15,226 nt of DNA from CAXBNV01 sp963977185. GTDB lineage: Bacteria; Pseudomonadota; Gammaproteobacteria; JAGOUU01. The first letter of the stretch is position 1; each line of letters starts with the position of its first letter. The notes beneath the pieces were generated by a model, which had not been told where the DNA came from, searched no databases, and worked only from the letters and a program-made list of their open reading frames with translations. Shown one piece after another: positions 1 through 6,708 of the stretch. The stretch covers positions 1 through 15,226 of the forward strand of contig CAXBNV010000037.1 of assembly GCA_963977185.1 (NCBI GenBank), written 5' to 3'. Both the position numbers and the translations under genes were made by a program.

Positions 1-38
1 TGGATGCGTATCTAATTATATTAATATAAAAAGGATTT

Positions 39-44
39 TATAAT
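39..44 (+). promoter_or_regulatory. possible -10 element upstream of the MFS gene
   Basis: A perfect TATAAT lies at 39-44, about 30 bases before ATG 76. No convincing -35 hexamer sits 16-18 bases upstream, and the window edge is close. If this is the only promoter, transcription would start near base 51. The AAGGA at 31-35 would then lie outside the mRNA and translation would have to start at ATG 76. It therefore competes with the AUU-start hypothesis. Confidence 0.3.
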
Positions 45-75
45 TAATACTAAAAACATCAATAAAAGACAAGTA

Positions 76-1311
76 ATGTCATGGGCATTATATGACTTTG
101 CAACCTCAGCTTATTTTTCTGTAATATTTACTTTTGTTTTTGCTACATATTTCACTGAAAATATAGCGCCTAATCATATAGAAGGAACAATGCTTTGGGG
201 ATATACCATTTCAGCATCTGCTTTATTAATTGCAATCACAAGCCCATTCCTTGGGGCCATTGCTGATTATGGCGGGAGACAAAAATCATGGTTAATGTTT
301 TTTACATTTATTGGAATAATCTCCATAGTCTTTCTTTGGTTTGCTTATCCTTATACAAGTTCAATTCCTTTAGTATTAACCTGTATATTTATTAGTAATT
401 TTGCACTAGAAGTTGGCTTGGTATTTTATAATTCTTTTTTACCAAAATTATCTTCTAGTAAATATTTAGGGCGTATATCTGGATGGGCCTGGGGCTTTGG
501 ATATTTAGGTGGAATACTTTGCCTAATTATCTCTTTATATCTTTTTATAAAAGGTGATTTAAGTATCTGGGTTGATAAACAAGATGATGCTAATATTAGA
601 GCAATTGCTTTATTTGTTTCGGCTTGGATTATAATTTTTAGTATACCTATGTTTTTGTTTGTTGAACAAAAAATAGGGAAACCTTTGAAAAACACACAAG
701 CCCTTAAAAAGGGATTTTCAGAATTATTTAGAACTATTAAAAACCTTCCATCACAAAAAGATCTTTTAATCTTTCTTGTTGCAAGAATCCTTTATATTGA
801 TGGATTAAATGCTTTACTTGCACTTGGTGGAGTATATGCTGCTGGAACTTTTAATTTAAAAATTAATGACATTATGATCTTTGGGATAATAATTAATTTA
901 ACAGCTGGTCTTGGCGCTGCATTATTTGCCATACTTGATGATTATATTGGCTCTAAGAAAACAATTTTAATTAGCTTAATTTGTTTAATAATTAATTATA
1001 TTCTTCTATTAAATATAGAATCAATATCTTTATTCTGGATGATTGGACCTGTTATTGGTATCTTTGTTGGACCAATACAAGCATCCAGTAGAGCTTTTTT
1101 AGCAAGATTAGCTAAACCTGAAGAAATCACTAGAATGTACGGCCTTTATGCATTATCAGGAAAGGCAACGAGCTTTTTAGCTCCTTTTTTCGTAGGTCTT
1201 GTTACAATACATAGTGGTAGTCAAAAAATTGGAATGTCTATGCTACTCCCCTTTTTTCTTATTGGTTTTTGTCTTCTTCTATTTGTTAATGATAATGGTA
1301 TAAATGATTAA
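76..1311 (+). CDS. MFS transporter, UMF1/Atg22-like family
   Basis: Inner-membrane transporter of the major facilitator superfamily; the substrate cannot be told from sequence. The protein (411 residues from the first ATG) is almost wholly hydrophobic, fitting about 12 membrane helices. Signatures of the UMF1 / vacuole-effluxer Atg22-like group are visible: SWALYDFATSAY at the N-terminus, the MFS loop 2-3 motif GAIADYGGRQK (60-70), YNSFLPKL (118-125), GRISGWAWGFGYLGG (132-146), a second-half loop DDYIGSKK (288-295) and GPIQASSRAFLARL (332-345). The start is uncertain. ATG 76 has no ribosome binding site and leaves only one residue before the WALYDF signature. The frame stays open upstream to a TAA at 22-24 and encodes NTKNINKRQV just before that ATG, with AAGGA at 31-35 correctly spaced from an ATT at 43-45. 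No ATG, GTG or TTG lies in that stretch. A terminator follows at 1351-1379, so the gene is probably the end of its transcript. Confidence 0.88.
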   Translation: MSWALYDFATSAYFSVIFTFVFATYFTENIAPNHIEGTMLWGYTISASALLIAITSPFLGAIADYGGRQKSWLMFFTFIGIISIVFLWFAYPYTSSIPLVLTCIFISNFALEVGLVFYNSFLPKLSSSKYLGRISGWAWGFGYLGGILCLIISLYLFIKGDLSIWVDKQDDANIRAIALFVSAWIIIFSIPMFLFVEQKIGKPLKNTQALKKGFSELFRTIKNLPSQKDLLIFLVARILYIDGLNALLALGGVYAAGTFNLKINDIMIFGIIINLTAGLGAALFAILDDYIGSKKTILISLICLIINYILLLNIESISLFWMIGPVIGIFVGPIQASSRAFLARLAKPEEITRMYGLYALSGKATSFLAPFFVGLVTIHSGSQKIGMSMLLPFFLIGFCLLLFVNDNGIND

Positions 1312-1350
1312 CTAGCTCAAATCATTTACCTAATAAAAACTCACCTTTTA

Positions 1351-1379
1351 ATTAAGTTCCTTTACTTAATAATTTTTTT
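1351..1379 (+). terminator. rho-independent terminator after the MFS gene
   Basis: ATTAAGT (1351-1357) and ACTTAAT (1364-1370) form a 7-bp stem with a 6-base loop, followed by AA and seven T (1373-1379). The stem is AT-only and short, but the T tract and its place 40 bases after the stop at 1311 support the call. Confidence 0.6.
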
Positions 1380-1388
1380 GGTTATAAT
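1361..1388 (+). promoter_or_regulatory. putative promoter of the ankyrin-repeat gene
   Basis: TTTACT (1361-1366) as -35 and a perfect TATAAT (1383-1388) as -10 are separated by 16 bases. The -35 overlaps the loop and 3' arm of the preceding terminator. Transcription would begin near 1395, about 32 bases before the ATG at 1427. Confidence 0.45.
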
Positions 1389-1426
1389 ACTCTCTTATAT
1401 TAAACACATAAATTCTTATACACAAA

Positions 1427-2437
1427 ATGCTAAATATTATTGAAACTAGATTATTACAGAATATACAATCAAAGAATACAGATGATTTTCTTGATATAGT
1501 TGCCGAGCAAAAATTAAATATTAATCTTAGTAATACAGATGCTAATGGCTATACTTTTTTAATGCATGCTATTTTATCTGAGTCATCTTATAGAATAATC
1601 AGAGAACTTATTAATTACCATAATATAGATATAAACGCTATAGCAAACGACGGGAATACAGCTTTAAAAATAGCTCTTTCCTTAATGGAAAAAAATTATA
1701 ATGGAAGAAGTCGTAATCACAAAAACGCGTCAGTTTTAATGCTTTTATTGGACCACCGTGACATTAATATTGCCCCAAACATTAAAAACCCAAGTGATTT
1801 AATCGTTTTTTTAAAGCTCGGTTATAAAAAGATATTTATTGATTCAGTGCATAATTTTAAAATTAGTAATAGTGAAGCAAAAAATATATTATATACAGCA
1901 TTGAGTAGAGGCGATAATAGCGTGGTTAAGCTAATTATACAAAAGAATTTTAGCCAGAAGAATATAAATGTCAAATCTTATGAAAGAAGATTAAGTGACT
2001 CCCAATGTTTAAATTATATGATGCAGATATTATCATTTCCTAGACTATCTCAAAATATAGTTTTCTGCAGTTATGTTCTTGCTATGTTCAACAATAGTCA
2101 GTCTTTTGATTATAATGACGCAGATACTATACCTAAGAAAATCCCTGCTGCTATAAGTCGATTATGTAATGACGTCAATAAAGTAATATTAAGCTTCCTA
2201 TTACCTAATATAGAAAGGGCTCCTCTTGAGCTTTTTAATAACTATCAAATGAAATGTAATACTGCTGTATTTTTATTAGAGTCGTTTATTGCAGACAAAT
2301 CTATTTCAGAATATCATAAAGATTTTTGTGTAAATTTTTTAGAGAAAAACCTAAATAATCTAAATAATCGAAATATTAAATTTATAGATAATAATACAAA
2401 AACAGATGAACTTGAACCCAAAAGACTCAGTCAATAA
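1427..2437 (+). CDS. ankyrin-repeat protein
   Basis: A 336-residue soluble protein with no signal peptide or membrane segment. Its N-terminal half carries ankyrin repeats. Unit 1 spans about residues 37-70, with the turn-helix signature DANGYTFLMHAI and ending NIDIN. Unit 2 spans about 71-115, with ANDGNTALKIAL, an insert of about 12 polar residues between its helices, and ending RDIN. A degenerate unit at about 152-184 contains LYTALSRGDNSVVKLI. Residues 1-36 look like a capping half-repeat. The C-terminal half (about 185-336) is helical and charged and matches no domain I know. Ankyrin proteins bind other proteins, and in intracellular bacteria many are secreted effectors, but nothing here proves export. 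The start codon lacks a Shine-Dalgarno sequence. The gene is convergent with hipT, with 9 bases between stops. Base composition resembles its neighbours. Confidence 0.85.
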   Translation: MLNIIETRLLQNIQSKNTDDFLDIVAEQKLNINLSNTDANGYTFLMHAILSESSYRIIRELINYHNIDINAIANDGNTALKIALSLMEKNYNGRSRNHKNASVLMLLLDHRDINIAPNIKNPSDLIVFLKLGYKKIFIDSVHNFKISNSEAKNILYTALSRGDNSVVKLIIQKNFSQKNINVKSYERRLSDSQCLNYMMQILSFPRLSQNIVFCSYVLAMFNNSQSFDYNDADTIPKKIPAAISRLCNDVNKVILSFLLPNIERAPLELFNNYQMKCNTAVFLLESFIADKSISEYHKDFCVNFLEKNLNNLNNRNIKFIDNNTKTDELEPKRLSQ

Positions 2438-2446
2438 CTGATTGAT

Positions 2447-3391
2447 TTATAAAGCTATAATTTTTGTTCGTTTATTTAAAATTAATTTATATATTTCTTT
2501 AGAATAATTTGATAAAAAACTTATTTCAATAATATCATTCCATTTAGGCAGAGATAATTTAATTTTTTTTAATATGTTATTAATTATATCTAAATCAAGC
2601 TCTAGCCTTTCTATGCCATAATAATCTATTAAGTCTTTTCTTAATAGATTATTTTTTTTCCCATTTACAGATAAAGCCATTTGCTCTTTAGTCTTATTAA
2701 TTCCTATCGCTAAAGTCGTATTAAGATAATCATAAGCCGGAGCAAGCTGCGTTATATTATTATTGCTAATTAAGGAATAATTCTTAAGATGCATATCTTC
2801 ATTTCCAACTATATAATTGAAAATCACTCGCGTAAATAATTTTACTTTCTCAATCTTAGGAAAAGTACAATATTTATCTATCACTGGAATTATTTTTTCC
2901 ATGGAACAATCATATTTAGAGTATCTTGTCAACCCTAAAAGTTGTGCAAAATCTTCGGTTGGTATTTTATTACCTTTACCTACTCGATCAAATCTTTTAA
3001 TAAAATAAGTAAAGCTACCATCTATACAATACATTAGTCCATGTAATGGCACATCAGTAATATCGTGCGCTAAGCGCATAGTTAAATCTTCATTTTGTGG
3101 TAATTCAGTATATAATTGGTGCTCTGGTTTCAGAATATAATTTCCTCCAGTATCACAAAGCTCAAACTGTTCATTTTTAATACTTAATTTTGCGCTTAAT
3201 TTAGGCTGAACCCCTTGAATAGACATCTTATCAGAACGATTACTTGCTTCAATTAATTGCTCTTTACTAGTATAGGGTAATCTATTTAAATTTTTTAATT
3301 TTGGTGCAAGTAACTTTAGCCCCTTATCTGAATATAATTTATTAGCACTTATTATTTCATAAGTAATAGGGCAAATATGATTATCAGGCAT
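2447..3391 (-). CDS. hipT: HipT: HipA-like serine/threonine kinase toxin of a HipBST module
   Basis: Toxin kinase core of 314 residues, shorter than HipA (about 440) because the N-terminal subdomain is a separate gene (hipS). Visible motifs: an N-terminal CPITYE segment (7-12); the glycine-rich loop MSIQGVQPKLS with Ser57, the likely autophosphorylation site; the ATP lysine in YILKPE (K88); YFIKRFDR (129-136); the catalytic loop VGNEDMHLKNYSL with Asp199 and Asn204; and the metal-binding AYDYLN with Asp221. The kinase therefore looks intact. In the E. coli O127 system HipT phosphorylates tryptophanyl-tRNA synthetase; the target here is unknown. The loop reads Ser57-Ile-Gln59 where the E. coli protein has Ser-Ile-Ser. 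The gene overlaps hipS by 8 bases and has its own AGAGG ribosome binding site 5 bases before its ATG, so it is translated separately and is not a frameshifted remnant of hipA. Confidence 0.88.
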   Translation of the reverse strand: MPDNHICPITYEIISANKLYSDKGLKLLAPKLKNLNRLPYTSKEQLIEASNRSDKMSIQGVQPKLSAKLSIKNEQFELCDTGGNYILKPEHQLYTELPQNEDLTMRLAHDITDVPLHGLMYCIDGSFTYFIKRFDRVGKGNKIPTEDFAQLLGLTRYSKYDCSMEKIIPVIDKYCTFPKIEKVKLFTRVIFNYIVGNEDMHLKNYSLISNNNITQLAPAYDYLNTTLAIGINKTKEQMALSVNGKKNNLLRKDLIDYYGIERLELDLDIINNILKKIKLSLPKWNDIIEISFLSNYSKEIYKLILNKRTKIIAL

Positions 3392-3704
3392 CTATTACCT
3401 CTTTCACACTAAATGCACCTACTAAATCTTTACCGACAACCATAAGCTGACTAAAGTAGTCATTACGATTTAATTTTTCTAACTTTAATAAAGATTCTAA
3501 CTGTAACCCTTCAGGTAAAACACCTTCAAAAAAAGGTGGGAACTCTGTAAATTCGTAACGCTTTTTATCAATAGGCATGGTTAATGACAAAGGTGGGCCG
3601 TTATATAATTTATCATATTGAATTACATAATAAGAGTTAGCTTTTTCTTCTATTAATATCCCTACAAAAATTTTATTGTTATAAAAAATATTAGCTTTTC
3701 TCAT
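3384..3704 (-). CDS. hipS: HipS: HipA N-terminal-domain protein, antitoxin of a HipBST module
   Basis: A 106-residue protein equal to the N-terminal subdomain of HipA (Couple_hipA type). Hallmarks: GPPLSLTMPID (36-46), FPPFFEGVLPEGLQLE (55-70), and a NDYFSQLMVVGKDLVGAFSV segment (81-100). In HipBST modules this small protein, rather than HipB, is the main antitoxin: it binds HipT and blocks kinase activity. From memory, E. coli O127 HipS does this with Trp65. The protein here contains no tryptophan; the matching place, usually LPEGW, is LPEGL with Leu67. The gene overlaps the end of hipB by 14 bases and the start of hipT by 8, so all three are translationally coupled. A GGAG lies 13 bases before its ATG, a long spacing, so coupling to hipB translation may matter. 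The alternative, the front half of a broken hipA, is unlikely given intact signals and matching lengths. Confidence 0.85.
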   Translation of the reverse strand: MRKANIFYNNKIFVGILIEEKANSYYVIQYDKLYNGPPLSLTMPIDKKRYEFTEFPPFFEGVLPEGLQLESLLKLEKLNRNDYFSQLMVVGKDLVGAFSVKEVIDA

Positions 3705-3951
3705 TCTTATTTAATAACTCCATGTATGAGCTCATTAAAGGGCTGGTAAATTTAATTTTAATATTAAGAACGTTTAATATTTTTACAATATTTTCAAATC
3801 TGACTGTTTTTTTGCCATGTTCTATGTCATAAATCACTGTTTTACTAACATTTGATAAATGAGAAAGCTCTGCCCTATTTAAGCCGCTCTGTTTGCGATG
3901 AAAAATAATTATTTTAGATAAATCATCAAAAAACTTGGTATCACTTGTCAT
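3691..3951 (-). CDS. hipB: HipB: Xre-family helix-turn-helix repressor/antitoxin
   Basis: An 86-residue protein made almost entirely of a Cro/C1-type helix-turn-helix domain (about residues 10-66). Helix 2-3 region: LNRAELSHLSNVSKTVIYDI, followed by EHGKKTVRFENIVKILNVL, the typical Xre ending. It should dimerise, bind palindromes in its own promoter and hold the HipS/HipT proteins, giving autoregulation. It is the first gene of the operon and overlaps hipS by 14 bases. There is no Shine-Dalgarno sequence before its ATG. A TATAAT on this strand at 3963-3958 places the predicted transcript start at or next to the ATG, suggesting a leaderless message, as for lambda cI from PRM. The palindrome TGTTATAACA (3971-3980) lies in the promoter and is a candidate operator. 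Confidence 0.87.
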   Translation of the reverse strand: MTSDTKFFDDLSKIIIFHRKQSGLNRAELSHLSNVSKTVIYDIEHGKKTVRFENIVKILNVLNIKIKFTSPLMSSYMELLNKNEKS

Positions 3952-3957
3952 AATATA

Positions 3958-3996
3958 ATTATATATTTACTGTTATAACATTAAATATAGGATGTT
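3958..3996 (-). promoter_or_regulatory. hipBST promoter with candidate HipB operators
   Basis: Read on the minus strand, TATAAT lies at 3963-3958 with a weak -35 (TTTAAT-like) 16 bases upstream. The perfect palindrome TGTTATAACA (3971-3980) sits in the spacer. It is flanked by a longer imperfect inverted repeat, AACAT (3977-3981) with ATGTT (3992-3996). A repressor bound there would exclude RNA polymerase. The predicted start is about base 3951, the A of the hipB ATG. Confidence 0.45.
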
Positions 3997-4024
3997 TTGA
4001 TAGAAATTACAATGAAAAACAATC

Positions 4025-4046
4025 AACATCAAATATATTTGATGTT
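4025..4046. repeat. perfect 22-bp palindrome between ppsA and hipB
   Basis: AACATCAAATA (4025-4035) is followed directly by its exact reverse complement (4036-4046). It shares the pattern AACAT-n-AAATATA-n-GATGTT with the imperfect repeat at 3977-3996 in the hipB promoter. It may be a second operator, or, with the T-rich GATTGTTTTT that follows on the minus strand, a second terminator hairpin for ppsA. Confidence 0.5.
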
Positions 4047-4049
4047 ATA

Positions 4050-4074
4050 GCGGTAAAAAACCTAGTTTTACCGC
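4050..4074 (-). terminator. ppsA terminator hairpin
   Basis: GCGGTAAAA (4050-4058) and TTTTACCGC (4066-4074) form a 9-bp stem with a 7-base loop, 40 bases past the ppsA stop at 4114. It is GC-rich for this region. No long U tract follows directly on the minus strand (TATAACATC), so termination may also need the adjacent palindrome at 4025-4046. Confidence 0.5.
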
Positions 4075-4113
4075 CATAATATCAATATTTAGTTATAAAC
4101 GTAATGAATTTAC

Positions 4114-6534
4114 TTATATAGCAGTAGATTTATCGTGTATTTTATATTTATTTGAATTTTTAGCCAAATACATCCAGGTTTCCATAACAGTATCTGGATT
4201 CAATGAAATACTATCTATACCCTGATCAATTAACCATAAAGCAAAGTCTGGATAATCAGATGGGCCCTGACCACATATCCCTACATATTTATTACGCTTT
4301 TTACAAGCTCTAATAGCTTGGGAGAGTAAAGCTTTAACAGCAGGATTTCTTTCATCAAAAGAATTTGCAACTAAACTTGAATCTCTATCAACCCCTAATG
4401 TTAATTGAGTTAAATCATTAGAGCCAATTGAAAAACCATCAAAATACTCTAAGAAATCTTCGGCCAATAAAGCATTAGATGGAATCTCACACATCATAAT
4501 AACTCTTAAACCATTTTCACCTCGAACTAAACCAAACTCATTTAAAACATCATGCGATAGTCTTGCTTCTTCTAATGTTCTGACAAATGGCAGCATAATT
4601 TCAACATTATTAAGCCCTATTTCTTCTCTAACTCTTTTAATAGCCTTACATTCTAATTCAAAAGCTGCTTTAAAACTTGGATCAATATACCTACTCGCCC
4701 CTCTGAAACCCAACATAGGATTTTCTTCATTTGGCTCATAAGATTCACCCCCAATCAAATTAGCATATTCATTAGATTTAAAATCACTTAATCTAACTAT
4801 AACTGGATTGGGAAAAAAAGATGCAGCAATAGTTGCAACACCATCAGCAAGTTTACTTATATAAAACTCTTCAGGAGAGTCATAACCTGATATAGCTTTA
4901 TTTATAGTATCTTGAATATTTTTTGATTGAGAATCTAAATTTAATAAAGCATTAGGATGAATACCTATATTACGATTGATAATAAACTCAACTCTTGCAA
5001 GCCCTACACCATGATTTGGAATTTTAGATAATTCAAAAGCTCCATCAGGATTTGCAACGTTCATCATAATTTTACAAGGAGCATCTGGCATTGAATCTAC
5101 ATTTATTTTGTTAATTTTAAAAGGTATATTTCCCTCATAAATATAACCAGTATCTCCTTCGGCACAAGATACAGTAATTTCTTTACCCATTTTAAGTTTT
5201 GTTGTTGCATCTCCTGCACCAACAACGGCAGGTATACCAAGCTCTCTTGCGATAATAGCAGCATGACAGGTTCTTCCGCCTCTATTAGTTACAATAGCTG
5301 CAGCTTTTTGCATAATAGGCTCCCAATCAGGATCAGTCATATCTGTTACAAGAATATCTCCTTTATTAAAAGAAGCCATATCATCAACATCTTTTAAGGC
5401 ATTAACTTTACCTGCTCCAATTTTTTGACCAATTGCACGTCCATGAGTAATTGTATTTAAATTTTCACATGCAGATTTATCAAGCTCGTACTTTGTTATA
5501 GATGTATTATTTTGTTGGCTATTAACTGTTTCTGGTCGAGCTTGTAGAATATATAATTTATTATCAACTCCATCTTTAGCCCATTCTATGTCCATAGGCT
5601 TTTTATAATGTTGTTCGATAGTTACCGCTTGTTTTGCAAGTTCAATAATATCTGCATCATTTAAGGAAAATTTATTTGAAATATTTTGATCTACATCAAC
5701 TGTTTTTATTTTATTAGCTACATCATCATCTTTAATATCAGAGTAAATCATTTTAATTTTCTTTGAGCCTAGATTTTTTCTAATAATAGCTTTTTTATTA
5801 TTTCTTAAAGATGGTTTAAAAACTAGAAACTCATCAGGATTAACGCTACCTTGAACTACAGCTTCACCTAAGCCATAAGATGAAGTAATAAATACTACAT
5901 CATTAAAACCTGATTCCGTATCTATAGAAAACATTACTCCGCTTGAGGCTTTATCACTTCTAACCATTTGTTGCACTGCAACAGATAAAAGAACATCTTT
6001 ATGGGAGAACTTTCTATGCTCTCTGTATGATATAGCTCTATCAGTAAATAAAGAAGCGTAGACTTTTTTAACAGCTTGTAATAATTCTTTTTCGCCCTCT
6101 ATATTAAGGTAACTTTCTTGCTGACCTGCAAAGGAAGCATCTGGTAAATCTTCTGCAGTTGCTGATGAGCGAACAGCAACTGTTGCATTATTTCCAAGCA
6201 TCTTATAGCTTTCTAGTATGCTTTTTTCCATATCAGGCAATAATGGAGCTTTTAAAATCTCTGTTCTGATTTTTTTAGCTAACGTTGATAAAGAATTAAC
6301 ATCATTAATATCTATTTGCTCTAACATTCCTTGAATATCATTTAATAGGCCATTTTGAGCCAGAAAGTCTTCATAAGCTTTAACAGTAATAGCAAACCCA
6401 TTAGGGACTGTTACACCTAAATTATCTAATCCTTGAGTCATTTCACCTAAAGATGCACATTTACCACCAACAAAAGGTAAATCTTCCATCTTTATCTCTT
6501 TAAACCACAATATATAATTATTATTATCAGCCAT
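4114..6534 (-). CDS. ppsA: phosphoenolpyruvate synthase
   Basis: Converts pyruvate, ATP and water to PEP, AMP and phosphate, the first committed step of gluconeogenesis from pyruvate; cytosolic. The 806-residue protein matches the usual length (about 790). Domain order is clear: N-terminal ATP-grasp nucleotide-binding domain (VGGKCASLGEM, then VAVRSSATAEDLPDASFAGQ at about 119-138 and ILQARPETV); a swivelling phosphohistidine domain with GGRTCHAAIIARELGIPAV, catalytic His424 and the PpsR target Thr422; a C-terminal TIM barrel with NPMLGFRGASRYI, FSIGSNDLTQLTLGVDRD and ICGQGPSDYP, whose Cys754 acts in proton transfer. Start chosen at ATG 6534 because AAGGA (6548-6544) is 9 bases upstream. An in-frame TTG at 6540 would be only 3 bases from it. 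It is divergent from ppsR and followed by its own hairpin, then the hip operon. Confidence 0.96.
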   Translation of the reverse strand: MADNNNYILWFKEIKMEDLPFVGGKCASLGEMTQGLDNLGVTVPNGFAITVKAYEDFLAQNGLLNDIQGMLEQIDINDVNSLSTLAKKIRTEILKAPLLPDMEKSILESYKMLGNNATVAVRSSATAEDLPDASFAGQQESYLNIEGEKELLQAVKKVYASLFTDRAISYREHRKFSHKDVLLSVAVQQMVRSDKASSGVMFSIDTESGFNDVVFITSSYGLGEAVVQGSVNPDEFLVFKPSLRNNKKAIIRKNLGSKKIKMIYSDIKDDDVANKIKTVDVDQNISNKFSLNDADIIELAKQAVTIEQHYKKPMDIEWAKDGVDNKLYILQARPETVNSQQNNTSITKYELDKSACENLNTITHGRAIGQKIGAGKVNALKDVDDMASFNKGDILVTDMTDPDWEPIMQKAAAIVTNRGGRTCHAAIIARELGIPAVVGAGDATTKLKMGKEITVSCAEGDTGYIYEGNIPFKINKINVDSMPDAPCKIMMNVANPDGAFELSKIPNHGVGLARVEFIINRNIGIHPNALLNLDSQSKNIQDTINKAISGYDSPEEFYISKLADGVATIAASFFPNPVIVRLSDFKSNEYANLIGGESYEPNEENPMLGFRGASRYIDPSFKAAFELECKAIKRVREEIGLNNVEIMLPFVRTLEEARLSHDVLNEFGLVRGENGLRVIMMCEIPSNALLAEDFLEYFDGFSIGSNDLTQLTLGVDRDSSLVANSFDERNPAVKALLSQAIRACKKRNKYVGICGQGPSDYPDFALWLIDQGIDSISLNPDTVMETWMYLAKNSNKYKIHDKSTAI

Positions 6535-6569
6535 GCCCAAATTTCCTTATCATTAAAATAATATTTTTT

Positions 6570-6587
6570 ATTATACTGATAATATCA
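6570..6587 (-). promoter_or_regulatory. putative ppsA promoter with palindrome
   Basis: On the minus strand a perfect TATAAT (6575-6570) gives a predicted start near 6563 and a leader of about 30 bases that contains the ribosome binding site. Just upstream is the perfect palindrome TGATAATATCA (6577-6587), placed like a repressor site in the -10/-35 spacer. The -35 is poor, so an activator may be needed. No known regulator is assigned. Confidence 0.4.
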
Positions 6588-6708
6588 AAACATTCTTATA
6601 GATGCTAATAGTTATCATAAATAATGAATTAAACAGCGTTATTGCTTTGTAAAAAAATATGATATATTGTTATCTTAAGTAGTTTTTAACGATTTTTTTA
6701 TAAATATT

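Noticed and set aside
1..42. 3' end of an upstream plus-strand gene (frames ending TAA at 13-15 or 40-42)
   Set aside because: Too few codons to recognise anything and no way to choose a frame; not supportable.
426..695. 89-residue open frame on the minus strand
   Set aside because: It lies fully inside the MFS gene on the other strand, lacks a ribosome binding site and has no recognisable domain; the plus-strand reading is strongly supported.
2817..3008. 63-residue plus-strand open frame inside hipT
   Set aside because: Antisense shadow of a conserved kinase; no start signal and low-complexity content.
2447..3704. hipS and hipT as one hipA gene broken by a frameshift
   Set aside because: hipT has its own ATG and well-spaced AGAGG site, starts with the CPITYE segment typical of this kinase subgroup, and both lengths match separate HipS and HipT proteins.
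6535..6540. ppsA start at TTG 6540
   Set aside because: AAGGA would be only 3 bases away; ATG 6534 has a 9-base spacing and gives the usual PpsA N-terminus.
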